Shown here: piece after piece, positions 1-8,098 of the stretch | Layout of the letters: every line of letters starts with the position of its first letter | Numbering within the stretch: the stretch's first letter is position 1 | DNA from: Cephalothrix spiralis | Taxonomy: Eukaryota > Nemertea > Palaeonemertea > Archinemertea > Cephalotrichidae | Length of the DNA: 15,217 nt | Assembly: GCA_032353305.1 (NCBI GenBank) | Contig: JAUCNG010008900.1 | Location: 1 to 15,217, forward strand | Direction: 5' to 3' | Notes under the pieces: generated by a model | Seen by the model: the letters and a program-made list of their open reading frames with translations, nothing else | What the model was told of the DNA's origin: nothing | The model's database searches: none | Made by a program: the position numbers and the translations under genes

Positions 1-12
1 AGTGTTTCTTAG

Positions 13-249
13 GTTGCATTTGGAACATTGTTGGTCATCACTTGCTTGGTTATGCCACCAAAGAAGAACTGGATTATTAGCAATTTCGGAAATCAAACCT
101 ACAAATCTGGCCATCGTCTGAAAATATTTGTAAATCAGCTTGCTACCTTAGATGATCTTTCTGATGATGATATCAGCGTTTTTAAAGAAGCCCAAAAAGA
201 AAACCATAAAATATTTGCAAATTTTGATGATGAAGTCGAAACGGATTGA
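13..249 (+). CDS. Possible last coding exon of an unrecognised gene
   Basis: An open frame runs from just after a CTTAG splice-acceptor-like site at positions 8-12 to a TGA at 247-249, in phase 0. It starts with a hydrophobic stretch (VAFGTLLVITCLVM) followed by PPKKNW, so a membrane segment with a positive flank is possible. The C-terminal half is acidic (TLDDLSDDDISVFKEAQKEN and ending DDEVETD). There is no good ATG near the front, and the TTG at 28 is only the first non-standard start. Together with the acceptor-like site and a poly(A) signal 140 bases downstream, this suggests a 3' terminal exon whose earlier exons lie outside the window. I do not recognise the family. A 79-codon open frame in A+T-rich DNA is suggestive but not proof. 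Confidence 0.35.
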   Translation, partial: VAFGTLLVITCLVMPPKKNWIISNFGNQTYKSGHRLKIFVNQLATLDDLSDDDISVFKEAQKENHKIFANFDDEVETD

Positions 250-389
250 ATACGCAACGAAATCGTGATACATACTTTGCATTGATTGCCAATTCAAGTA
301 ACCACTTATGTAGAATTGAGAGGCACTTTGTGTTTATATAATTGTTCTGTTTAAACTTGTTTTTGAGTCATGTCATTTGCTAAAGAAAT

Positions 390-395
390 AATAAA
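390..395 (+). terminator. Candidate poly(A) signal AATAAA
   Basis: AATAAA lies about 140 bases after the stop codon at 249 and would end the transcript of the left-edge exon. In A+T-rich DNA this hexamer is common by chance, so the support is its position rather than the motif. Confidence 0.3.
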
Positions 396-415
396 ATTTC
401 AGTCTAGCTTAAACT

Positions 416-829
416 TAAATTTTCGTTACCTCCATTTTGAATGCTAAACACTATTAACCAAGCATCCATGCACTTAATTGTTTTGCGGGAATATGTAGGC
501 CTATATTTGTTATACTATATTTTCTTTAAAAGGGTAGTCTGTGAAATTTCATTCAAAAGAGTGATTTGTTCGCGCAGTTTCAATGATGATTGTTTTGTCA
601 GATTATGAGCTATTGCCTTTTTCTTGTTTTTCTTGTAGTTTTAATTGTCAACATTTTTTTAGATCGTTTGTTTAAATTGTGAAGTGCCTTGTTATCAAGA
701 GTTGTAAAATGGACAAGATTACTTTTTACTATAACCTAGAGAATTTACTATGACCTTAACTACTAGAGATGAAATTATTACTGAGTACATTTTGGTCAAG
801 CCTGTACTTTCTTAAATCATTACAACATG
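416..829. other. A+T-rich spacer, no gene seen
   Basis: No sustained open frame with sensible composition on either strand and no repeat shared with the rest of the window. It contains TAGGCCTATA at about 496, a small palindrome. Confidence 0.5.
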
Positions 830-860
830 ATATGAAAATGCTATATCAGCATTTTCATAT
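830..860. repeat. Perfect 13-bp hairpin
   Basis: ATATGAAAATGCT (830-842) and AGCATTTTCATAT (848-860) are exact reverse complements separated by the 5-base loop ATATC. It lies 316 bases upstream of the zinc-ribbon start. It could be a cruciform, the core of a small inverted-repeat element or an RNA hairpin; nothing in the sequence chooses between these. Confidence 0.7.
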
Positions 861-1175
861 TTACTTATCATAAGATAATCTATTTTCTTCGTTTGTGAAA
901 TAGTTTATCTATTACATCAACTAGTGTTAATTTAAGATAATTATGTGCACGAATGTACGTGCAAGAACATCTGACGTTTTACTGTGGTATATTTAAGAGG
1001 ATCGAGCTGGGAGCTTTGGTGAGACATACCTCGTGCATGTCAATTTCTTATAACACAATAAAGAACATAACACATATTTATATTCTTAATCTCTCGGAAG
1101 CCTTCCACGTGTTTCGAAAGAAGTTAGCGAAGTCGTCTCTGTACGTTGCTGTAGAAAATCACGTCAGATATCCAG

Positions 1176-1523
1176 ATGGCATCTCCAGTAAATCGTTTTG
1201 CTTTACCTCCAATGGTATGCTTCATGTGCCATTTTCTTCTTCGAACCCAAGAGCGGTTATAACAAATGGCACCATGACAGAGATGCACCAGCTGCAATAT
1301 GAGATACTGCATTCCCTGCAGGAACCCGATAGAGAGAGGGGATGCAACTTGCGAGAATTGTAGCGCATCATTCTCGACGGAATTTCGAGACCCGGAAACG
1401 AATTTTTGTTATTTAATGTCGGACTATTTTGGAGATAGATTTATTGAACGGGTCACGAGACGACAAATGATGGGAGCATTAAATGACCCTGATCTGGATC
1501 ATGCCCTTAACATTCCTTTATAG
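1176..1523 (+). pseudogene. Zinc-ribbon protein gene broken by two in-frame stops
   Basis: One frame begins at ATG 1176 (MASPVNRF) and ends at TAG 1521-1523, about 115 codons. It is interrupted by TAA at 1260-1262 and TGA at 1275-1277. Before the stops it has a CFMC pair. After them come CTSC, four residues, then CIPC, ten residues, and CENC, which is a typical C-x2-C-x10-C-x2-C zinc ribbon. Together these resemble a double zinc ribbon. The C-terminal half (FSTEFRDPE ... NIPL) is helical and charged. Both stops are one C-to-T change away from a sense codon (CAA, CGA), so decay by transition is likely; a very short intron or an internal ATG at 1299 are alternatives. The C-x2-C-R-x9-C spacing also occurs in the duplicated gene at 13245-13429. 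The partner and pathway are unknown. Confidence 0.5.
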
Positions 1524-1864
1524 GTTGACCTCATAAAGGTAACAACTAATGCTATTCCAAGGAGAAAGGAATAATAGAAGAGAAAAAGGACAATAGGGAT
1601 TAAAATTCAAAAAACCTGTGCAAAAACTTTGAACTTATTAAATTCTAAATGGAATTAGGTGTAATTATGATTTTCTAGTAGGTTTTATTATAAACCAAGG
1701 TATTTATACATACTTATCAGTTATGATATGGAGCGTTATCTCAAATGAGAATTTAATATTCATTTTATCTCAAGTGATAAAAAAATCATTATAATATCCT
1801 TATTTTAACATCCTTTCAGGAACTGGTTTATGGGAATAAATCTTACTTCCCATGGACCATCTCC
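1524..1864. other. A+T-rich region, no gene seen
   Basis: This follows the zinc-ribbon frame and may hold its 3' untranslated region. No canonical AATAAA signal in a convincing place, no long frame, and no internal repeat noticed. Confidence 0.45.
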
Positions 1865-1958
1865 TGTTACGATTGGTAATCGTATTTTATCTGTACTTTG
1901 TCTCTAATATATAATATCCACGACGAACAAATGTCCACGTGCAACGCTCATGTATTTG

Positions 1959-1997
1959 CTTTATCTGGACTCATAAATGTCATGGGTCCAGATAAAG
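1959..1997. repeat. 16-bp inverted repeat inside repeat A
   Basis: CTTTATCTGGACTCAT (1959-1974) pairs with ATGGGTCCAGATAAAG (1982-1997) at 15 of 16 positions; the single exception would be a G-T pair in one strand's RNA. The loop is AAATGTC. In copy 2 only the inner ACACAT/ATGTGT part survives. Confidence 0.75.
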
Positions 1998-2002
1998 AAT
2001 TG

Positions 2003-2010
2003 TATATAAG
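2003..2010 (+). promoter_or_regulatory. TATA-box-like TATATAAG
   Basis: TATATAAG directly follows the hairpin of repeat A and is followed by 25-30 bases of A/T-rich sequence. It is the same octamer as at 12795 in the duplicated gene's promoter. It suits an RNA polymerase II core promoter inside a mobile repeat, though no linked coding region follows. Confidence 0.3.
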
Positions 2011-2111
2011 GCAGTTTATCATTATAATAAATTAGTTCTTGGATTCACTTCATTTTCATACAATTCGTATTATCTCATTTGCGTCTCATCTACCATTTTC
2101 GGTACGCTACA

Positions 2112-2880
2112 AACGTGCGGTCTACCTTGCTATAAATATATAGCATCGTACATGTAACGGTACTGATAAGATTAATCTTATGATTCTCGTGTGCTATTGA
2201 TTATGTCTAGTTTTATGATTAATGTATATATATAATTTTGTTGTTACTTGTTACTTATTATGCTTTTCTTGGCTTTTTAGATTTTACCTAATCTAATGTC
2301 TATACGGAGTACGACCTAGTATTTAAATAAAGATTCAAGATATATCAAATTGTTTTATAGTGCTTCCATCCTTATGGACTTTGGAGTGGCGTCCATAATA
2401 ATAAGATGACTAAGATGGTGGAGAAGAGTGGCTTTGTTATCGTAATGTTTTATTTTGACATGCCAAATTGATCATTTTTTATTTTTTTGTTTCAAATATA
2501 TTTTCATTTAATTTTGATAACTTTAGTGCGTTCCTAGAGGACATGGACATTGGTCCATTTTATAATCTTTTATATAAATGAAGCTTTAATCCAAGTCAAA
2601 ATTACTTCTATAATTTAGATCTCGTGAGCCAACCATTTGTGAACAATAGTGAACTTTGTTTTTATAATCCTCTAATTATAACCTGTTCAGATCATCAGGT
2701 GATTTCTGCATGTTATCTTTCTTTATAATTTATCAGTATCAATAAAGTCAGAAATTAATAATTTGTTTAAGGAGCTAGTTGTTTTCCATTATTTTGGATC
2801 ATTTTTGAGTACGCCGATTCATCTTTGCTAATCTTCTCAGTTAATCATGTAGGAGTTACCGTGATTATGATCTTCAAAAG
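2112..2880. other. A+T-rich region, no gene seen
   Basis: No convincing exon, RNA gene or shared repeat. It contains simple A/T runs and a short T-rich stretch near 2475. Confidence 0.45.
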
Positions 2881-3010
2881 TGTTGAGATTCTAAAAATAT
2901 CTACCGAGCTAGTAGACCTCACATTATAATATGGTGGAGAACCCGGGCATTGAACTCGGGGCCTCTCACAGTATGATAAATTCACTTGACTATTCATTAT
3001 CGTTTGACGA
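2881..3010 (-). repeat. tRNA-like (SINE-type) remnant
   Basis: CCCGGGCATTGAACTCGGGG at about 2942-2961 is, on the minus strand, a T-arm-like sequence with a B-box match (GTTCAATGC against GWTCRANNC). CTACCGAGCTAGTAGA at 2901-2916 resembles a reversed tRNA D-arm (A-box). The plus-strand order is D-arm-like then T-arm-like. A single reversed tRNA would have the opposite order, so two tRNA-like units or a rearranged SINE is more likely than one functional tRNA. No complete cloverleaf can be folded by eye. Confidence 0.4.
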
Positions 3011-3030
3011 AGACAAGGAAACATTGGGTA

Positions 3031-3244
3031 GATTTTCGTTCTCACAAATTCTACAGTGCAACAAAAGAATCCATACATCATATTGATGAACTAAGAGATA
3101 GAAATGTAATAACTTTTACTCCTCCTATTTGTAGTACTCCTAACAATAATATTAGATCTCTGATAAAATGGAACCACAAAAACCTCCACAAGGGTATACC
3201 GCCGTCAGTTTCGCGGCGATGAATTTGAAAACGCTAATGATTAG
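3031..3244 (+). other. Open frames without recognised product
   Basis: One frame is open from ATG 2986 to 3222 (begins MTIHYRL) and overlaps the tRNA-like repeat at its start. A second frame ends YRRQFRGDEFENAND at TAG 3242-3244 and looks more like a real C-terminus, but its upstream part is closed by stops near 3166. Either may be exon debris. I recognise neither. Confidence 0.15.
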
Positions 3245-3308
3245 ATCTCTCTTTTTGACGGTTGCGTGAGCTGGTATCATTGTGACGTATAATTATTAGT
3301 TTATGATT

Positions 3309-3366
3309 CCTTATCTTGTTATTATTTTGTATAAGTCATAACTTCATGTAATCTATAAAAGATTGT
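3309..3366 (+). repeat. Short direct repeat C, copy 1
   Basis: Matches 3710-3767: both contain TATCTTGTT, then TTTTGTAT(A/G)AGTCATA and TTCA(T/A)GTAAT. Divergence shows it is not recent. Function unknown. Confidence 0.45.
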
Positions 3367-3410
3367 AGGTTATATTTTTTTATCAATATACATGTAATAA
3401 ACACATGTAG

Positions 3411-3633
3411 CACTTCATTGTACCATTGCCCAGAACCATTGATGTGTGCGGCAGGTTACCTGTGGATCCAAGTAATGTAGTATTTAAAACGTCTTATGAA
3501 GGACCCGTTATCTTAAAGAGGATGATGATGATGGTAGGGACCTATATAGTTACCAATCCAATATGGTGGCAATGAAAGGTTGACTCCACTACTTGAATCT
3601 ATTGGCCTCTCCAAGTGGGAGTGTGTGCCATAG
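3411..3633 (+). other. Protein-like trace in two frames
   Basis: From 3411 a frame reads through a Pro/Val-rich segment containing VCGRLPVDPSNVVFKTSYEG and runs to the GATGATGATGATG stretch, where a donor-like G|GTAGGG occurs at about 3533. Another frame, 3550-3633, contains ERLTPLLESIGLSKWECVP before its stop. Composition is more protein-like than the surroundings. This may be a decayed gene with frameshifts or chance. I do not recognise it. Confidence 0.2.
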
Positions 3634-3709
3634 TTTATGTTAATGTAGTGTGTAGGGGCCGCAATTATAATTCTAATCATTTATATTTTTATAGTAATAC
3701 AGGACAAAT

Positions 3710-3767
3710 CCGTATCTTGTTTTGATTTTGTATGAGTCATAGTTTCAAGTAATTATTGTATAGGACG
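3710..3767 (+). repeat. Short direct repeat C, copy 2
   Basis: Second copy of the sequence at 3309-3366. It runs into ATAGGACGTTTATTTTAAT at 3760, itself repeated at 4371 and 13084. Confidence 0.45.
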
Positions 3768-3863
3768 TTTATTTTAATATATAAAATATGCATGTACTTA
3801 AATATTAATAAGTGCAAAAGGGATTAAATATATATTTGATTAATTCGTATATTCTAATATGAG

Positions 3864-3998
3864 GAATTGGGACGCCTGGATTCATTAAAAGAAGAAAATA
3901 GGATGAGGAACAATGAGAGGGATTCCTCAGTCGGTGACCGAGCCTTGAGTGATCTACATGTAGTATTATCTATAATCTTAGTATTGTTCTTGTCCTAA
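3864..3998 (+). other. Candidate exon with coiled-coil-like sequence
   Basis: After an acceptor-like TATGAG the frame reads ELGRLDSLKEENRMRNNERD, then SSVGDRALSDL, and stays open to TAA 3996-3998. A donor-like CAT|GTAGTA lies at 3959/3960. The Leu/Arg/Glu character resembles the exons at 7125-7406. The start of the large duplication (3962) falls inside its distal part. Length is short, so it is a weak call. Confidence 0.22.
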
Positions 3999-4102
3999 AA
4001 ACTTCTTAATTTGGACATGTAAGAAGTAAGTCATGTCCTTCGTACGATTTATTATAATAATCACGAAAGTGCTTGCAGTGAACTTTGTCACTGCTTTTAC
4101 GA

Positions 4103-5529
4103 GCACACTTTATTACAATGTAAGAACATACAAAGGTATGTTAATTTAATTTGTATTTTATCTATTTGATTCTTTCAGAAATAAGTCTTTATGTTTAATT
4201 TATCTTATGCAATTTAGAATTATTGCTTTTATGTTATCCTTGCTTTATTATTTGTGTATTTATAGTTATTTGGAGTGTGTTAGTTTTAGTATTAAATTTA
4301 TCAACCTAAACGAAATCTATCAATTTATTTGTTTTTAGGTTTTCCCGTTTCCGTTCGTGTTATATATTGCATAGGACGTATATTTTAATATATTAAATAT
4401 GTCTGACTTATTAATTAGTGAAAATATTGAAATTAATACCCTCTCGTGTGATCACATGATATCCCTAGTGTTTTATAATGTATGTATTTTGGACTCGTTT
4501 TGGTGGTCACGTGATTTGAAAACGTTAAATAAATTATCAGTCTAGTCAAGTTCTTCGTTCGAGTAAGTCAATTTCCGGTAACCTCCATTTTTAGGATATC
4601 ATCTTTTACATCTAAATTCCGTATCAAAAGTCCGTTTCCGATAAATATTAAAATTTTTTTTACGGAGTGTTTCTTTCTTTTATAACACCGTGCAACTGAC
4701 CAAATTTCAATAATCATTATCTATAATTCGAGTATGGATTATTACATAATTCAGGTAACAGGAAAATACGAATTAATTTTGACTGAGATATCCTTTTAAA
4801 TATATAACACTTGTCATCTATAGCAGTGATATAATGGCTGACGCATTGTCACGACCCGGTAAGATATTTTTGTATCTTATATACCTTAAATACCTTGATA
4901 TTTAAAACCCTGTGTACTCTTTATGTACCAATAAATACATTGAAAATAAATACAACCAATACTGCAATGCATGTATGTGTATTTAAAATTTTTCTAAATC
5001 TAACTTACATGCATTTTAAAACTTTTGAAAATAAACATCTTTACGTTAAAACATTTTAATATATAAGACATTATATTTTAGCGGTCTAGCGTTTCTTGAT
5101 TATTTGATACAATTATATTATTCTTTATAATTTCTAGATATCTATCTCTGGATCTGAGCGCACAGATTCAGAGATGCCAGACCTGGAAACAGACACTGAC
5201 GTGACTGCTTTCGTTGCCGGGTCCTGGTCTGGGTACAAAATGCCCACTGTGGTGCCAATGGGCACCACATGATTGGTTTCCTAAGCAGATTGGAAAACCA
5301 CATTGCGGTAAGCTGAAGACTAAAATATTTTTTACAATATTTTTTACATTTGTAAAACAATTTAAATTAAATAAAGTAAATCAAAAAGTACTGACTATAA
5401 CGAATATATTATACTTTATACGAATAAATTTGTTTGTATCTACATACACATTTCACATTTTATAGGGACTCCACGTGGTATCCGAGCAAGACGGTCGCGA
5501 GGCCGCTAATAACGCCGTACGGGCCCCCG
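4103..5529 (+). pseudogene. Small Cys/His gene, left copy, damaged
   Basis: Exons visible: non-coding exon 1 to 4135 (CAAAG|GTATG); ATG exon 4824-4858; exon 2 5138-5307; exon 3 5466-5529 (ends GCCCCCG|GTAAG). Compared with the right copy, exon 2 lacks 2 bases at its start and 13 bases after ETDTD. If ATG exon is joined to exon 2 at these sites the frame meets a TGA after six exon-2 codons. The two deletions sum to 15, so the frame would recover too late. The Cys/His part and exon 3 (GLHVVSEQDGREAANNAVRAP split by changes from the right copy) differ from the right copy mostly by silent or mild changes, so the loss looks recent. Product of the intact form: a small, acidic-then-basic, probably zinc-binding protein; role unknown. 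Confidence 0.6.
4824..4858 (+). CDS. Start exon of the duplicated gene (MADALSRP)
   Basis: The acceptor TTGTCATCTATAG is followed by CAGTGATATA and ATG at 4834. Eight codons (MADALSRP) plus one base end at CCCG|GTAAGA, a strong donor. The remaining G joins in phase with AT at the start of exon 2 in the right copy (13245), giving Asp and then the open SSISGSERTDSE frame. That exact phase fit supports this as the true start exon. No equivalent exists in the right copy. Confidence 0.6.
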
Positions 5530-5591
5530 GTAAGAAATAAAATTTCTCTAAATATTTATATTTTTCTAAACTATACAGAATATTTATACAG

Positions 5592-5619
5592 ATTTTGCAT
5601 TTTTTACAAAGTGCAAAAT
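5592..5619. repeat. Intron hairpin 1 (ATTTTGCA / TGCAAAAT)
   Basis: ATTTTGCA (5592-5599) and TGCAAAAT (5612-5619) are exact reverse complements around a 12-base loop, 60 bases into intron 3 of the left copy. In the right copy the left arm is lost. Confidence 0.55.
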
Positions 5620-5661
5620 TTTCATCTAAAAATATTATATTTATAAAGTATTTAAATACAG

Positions 5662-5687
5662 TTTTGCATTTTTCACAAAGTGCAAAA
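5662..5687. repeat. Intron hairpin 2 (TTTTGCA / TGCAAAA)
   Basis: A second version of the same hairpin, 70 bases after the first: TTTTGCA 5662-5668 and TGCAAAA 5681-5687. Its arms persist in the right copy at 13782-13788 and 13815-13821 with a longer loop. Confidence 0.55.
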
Positions 5688-5720
5688 TTTCGTTAAAAAT
5701 AAAAATTGACTATTTCATAT

Positions 5721-6000
5721 ATATGATTTAATTAATTATGTGCTTCTCAAATTTATTGCGTTCATTCTTTGTAGATAAATAGTGTCTTAAATGGCAATGT
5801 TGTTTTATTAATATATGTAAATGTTGATGTAAATTGCAATCTGCTCTGCGCAAAAGGATATTTGAATTTTGGTTTTTGTTTTGTAAATAGGTTTTAAATA
5901 CTCCTGGTAATGAATCTAAATTAAATGACTGGATTAATAGTATATTGTTTTTCGTAAATAATTATCAATAATATCAGCTCGATTTACTTTCCCCACAAAG
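5721..6000. other. A+T-rich intergenic or intronic sequence
   Basis: No frame or shared repeat of note. It ends with a good polypyrimidine tract and acceptor, GATTTACTTTCCCCACAAAG at 5981-6000. Confidence 0.4.
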
Positions 6001-6069
6001 TTTGTACGGGAATCACAAATTGTATACTTTGGATTATGGAAAAGAAAACGGAAAAAGGACTTCCACTAA
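6001..6069 (+). CDS. Candidate last exon with basic KRKRKK tail
   Basis: Directly after the strong acceptor at 5981-6000, phase 0 reads FVRESQIVYFGLWKRKRKKD and stops at TAA 6067-6069. KRKRKK is a classical monopartite nuclear-localisation-type motif. Phase 1, which exon 3 at 5466-5529 would require, is also open to TAG at about 6085 but is not basic, so which frame is used is unclear. Other terminal exons of this locus also end in basic residues. Confidence 0.28.
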   Translation, partial: FVRESQIVYFGLWKRKRKKDFH

Positions 6070-6089
6070 CTCTAAGGAATAATAGATAG

Positions 6090-7060
6090 AAGATCTCATG
6101 TGCCTCAGAATAATAGTTGATTAAGGATTATTTGAATGAAGTTATTTCAAGAAGAGAATATAGGATTTATGAATATATTTTGCCAAATAGATTTCTAATA
6201 TTTAACTGTTAAAAAAGTTTTATCCTGAGGTACTGCAGAATTATTTCAGTTGTTTTATCAGTATTGTCGTATTTGGTAGAATATATTAATTTAGAGAAAG
6301 GAAGAAAGAAGAAGAAATAATTCTGATCTTATATATACTTGCTTATTCTTATTATTTGTAGTTCCTCGAATGCTCGAAGCTAGATTTACCTGATAAGGTC
6401 ACTCATCGGAGTTCTAGTTAATACGCTTAAATGTATATTATTGCCTAGAAAATTAAGATATGAGACTTAAATCTAATTCGCATATTCATAATGAATAAAA
6501 AGTAATTTATTCTAAGTCGAGTATTGATTTTATCGTAAGTTCGGTATTTATTTTGCAATTATTGTGTTTCATGAAATATCAACTTTTATCTGTTTTTATC
6601 GGGCTTTTATATCATATTGGCATAAATTGGTTGGTGTTTTTGTTTTTGTAATTATTGTCTTTTCAAGTGATTTAATAATCAATTTTCAAAAATATTTTCG
6701 GTGTTTACTGAAATATTTTAATTCTGAGCAGGGGAGTGTTAGATAATCCAGATAAATGGATAATTAAAAATTTAATAAAAACATTTACATGTACTTGTTA
6801 GTGCAAATGGGATTAAACGTATAGATTAATTAGTATATTTATAAATAAAACATTAATATTTTAATATTTAAAATATGAATGTATTTAATTGGATTAGCAT
6901 TTAGCAGTATATACTGTGATTAATTAGTACACGTGAGTTTTATACAATCAATGTTCAAGATATTAATGAAATCAAAGGTTAAATTATACAATTGTTCGAC
7001 AATCGCATGATTTGATAAATGAAATGAATTTAGAAATTAAAAATAACTTTACTTTAGTCA
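6090..7060. other. A+T-rich region, probably intronic
   Basis: No supported gene. It holds one copy of AGTGCAAATGGGATTA at 6800-6815, shared with 3811 and 13123, and a purine-rich GAAAGGAAGAAAGAAGAAG stretch near 6297. Confidence 0.4.
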
Positions 7061-7124
7061 CCCCAAAGTCTTGTTTGTGTCCAGTCACTTTACCGATTCC
7101 CAAGAATCCAATAATTATTTCAAC

Positions 7125-7201
7125 GCGCCTATACTGCAAAGACATTTAGAAATCGAGATCGACCAACCCTATTAGAGCGCCTCAGACGGCTGGAACAAAA
7201 G
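7125..7201 (+). CDS. Leucine/arginine-rich exon E1
   Basis: The frame ending at 7201 reads TFRNRDRPTLLERLRRLEQK and then a donor, AAAAG|GTGAATG. The leucine spacing (LLERLRRLE) suits a short amphipathic helix or coiled coil. It is a clear relative of E2 200 bases downstream, sharing TTAGAGCGCCTCAGA exactly. The acceptor is not obvious: a stop (TAA at about 7110) closes the frame upstream and the better polypyrimidine tract (GTTTGTGTCCAG, near 7082) gives a closed frame. It may be a decayed duplicate. Confidence 0.4.
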
Positions 7202-7322
7202 GTGAATGTGAATTTTGTTTTTAAACTTTTATAAAAAAACGATACAAGTTTTCAATGTACGGTACGGTACATTCCACTCGGCAGTCTTAAAATGAACATA
7301 AAAGACAAATTTATATTTACAG

Positions 7323-7406
7323 AATTATTACAACCAAACTCCAAAGACTTATAGAAACAGAGATCCGCCATCCCTTTTAGAGCGCCTCAGAAGGTTAGAA
7401 AACAAG
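7323..7406 (+). CDS. Leucine/arginine-rich exon E2
   Basis: The acceptor TTTATATTTACAG (to 7322) and donor AACAAG|GTGAATG bound exactly 28 codons in phase 0-0. The exon reads NYYNQTPKTYRNRDPPS followed by LLERLRRLENK. It matches E1 in the last 20 codons. Because it begins in phase 0 it could follow exon 2 of the left gene copy (which ends in phase 0), but not exon 3. Its donor is in phase with the terminal exon at 7545. Confidence 0.45.
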
Positions 7407-7544
7407 GTGAATGTAAGCGCGAAAGGTTATAAAATCAAACAAATTATTTAAAAATATTTTTAACTCATGTAAAGGTTTTTTATTCCAAAAAATATAAGAC
7501 TTTTTTGCCACAAAAATGTTAATAAATTTCCAAAACCAATTTAG

Positions 7545-7610
7545 AGAAGAAGAAAAATCGGACAAGAAACCAGGAGAGGACTTCTTCAACTGGAGATCGA
7601 GCCTATATGA
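7545..7610 (+). CDS. Candidate last exon after E2 (RRRK)
   Basis: After the acceptor CCAATTTAG (to 7544), phase 0 reads RRRKIGQETRRGLLQLEIEP and stops at TGA 7608-7610. The phase agrees with E1 and E2. The RRRK start would give a basic, possibly nuclear, C-terminal part. The +1 frame (EEEKSDKKPGEDFFNWRSS) is also open to TAA at 7615, so the reading frame is not certain. Confidence 0.35.
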   Translation, partial: RRRKIGQETRRGLLQLEIEPI

Positions 7611-7992
7611 TATCTAATGACATAACAATGAAACTGATCATTTCGGTTAGCAACTTGGTAAAGTACCTCTTTTGTTAGCAAAGGATTAATCAAAACGTCT
7701 GAAAAAGACTAAAAAAGCTATAAGTAAAAAAATGGAACAAGAACCGTAATCATTAACTCTTTTAAAGAACTCCATAAACTTTGTAAATAAGTGTGTTACG
7801 ATAAGGCGTCCTTTCCAAATTTCCAAAATGGCCGAAAAGAAGGTTACTTTTAACAGCTCTTCAAAATATGTCTGTAACAATATTGGTTTTGAAATTCTTT
7901 GTTAATATGTATGCTGATTATACTTTTTAGTGTAAGAACTTTTCTTTGAATGAAAACGTAGATAATACCAATTTTGTTTCGTATTTTTGCAG
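7611..7992. other. No gene seen
   Basis: A+T-rich, with open frames only in the minus strand of low-complexity sequence. It leads into the acceptor GTATTTTTGCAG at 7981-7992. Confidence 0.4.
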
Positions 7993-8053
7993 ATTACTGT
8001 CAATCGCAACGACAATGCTGGCCCGAATCAGGAGGATGCGTGACCGCATTATC
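7993..8053 (+). CDS. Candidate exon E3, related to E1/E2
   Basis: Perfect-looking splice sites flank 61 bases: TATTTTTGCAG before and ATC|GTAAGT after. One frame contains MLARIRRMRDRII, which parallels LLERLRRLE of E1 and E2 and ends in the same phase. The preceding bases read NRND in another frame, parallel to NRDP/NRDR, so a 1-base shift seems to have split the exon. A third frame, in phase with exon 3 of the left gene copy, reads DYCQSQRQCWPESGGCVTAL. It is more G+C-rich than its surroundings. Confidence 0.4.
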
Positions 8054-8098
8054 GTAAGTATTTAGTTTATTGAAATTTTGGTTGGTGTTTGGTCATAC

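Larger units (their letters stand above)
1865..2111 (+). repeat. Dispersed repeat A, copy 1 (hairpin plus TATA box)
   Basis: The segment starting TGTTACGAT matches 8099-8262 closely through the shared core TATAATATCCACGACGAA, then CACGTGCAACG and TGTATTTGCTTTATCTGGAC. Similarity resumes at CATACAATT and CTCATTTGCG near the right end. Copy 1 carries about 70 bases that copy 2 lacks: the second arm of a hairpin and a TATA box. The TG start, the ending near CTACA and the internal TATA would suit a solo LTR, but no target-site duplication or primer-binding site is visible, so that identity is inference. Confidence 0.6.
3962..5720 (+). repeat. Large direct duplication, left copy
   Basis: This corresponds to 12662-13870 at high nucleotide identity in blocks: 3962-4425 with 12662-13130; 5090-5700 with 13196-13828. 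It covers promoter, exon 1, intron, exons 2 and 3 and part of intron 3 of one gene. The left copy lacks 29 bp containing the TATA box. The right copy lacks most of 4440-4655 and 4689-5089. Both copies have the same orientation, about 8.7 kb apart. Confidence 0.85.

Noticed and set aside
953-1363. Plus-strand open frame of 136 codons
   Set aside because: It overlaps the zinc-ribbon frame in another phase, has no recognisable motif and the zinc-ribbon frame has the far better Cys pattern. It is probably a shadow.
2942-2961. A functional tRNA gene
   Set aside because: Only T-arm-like and D-arm-like pieces in the wrong order; no complete cloverleaf or acceptor stem.
5142-5360. Minus-strand open frame across exon 2 of the left copy
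   Set aside because: It is the antisense of a spliced exon with conserved sense-strand codons and runs across the donor site into the intron.
7395-7880. Minus-strand open frames of about 64 codons
   Set aside because: Low-complexity Phe/Leu/Lys translations of A+T-rich DNA, antisense to exon-like plus-strand features.
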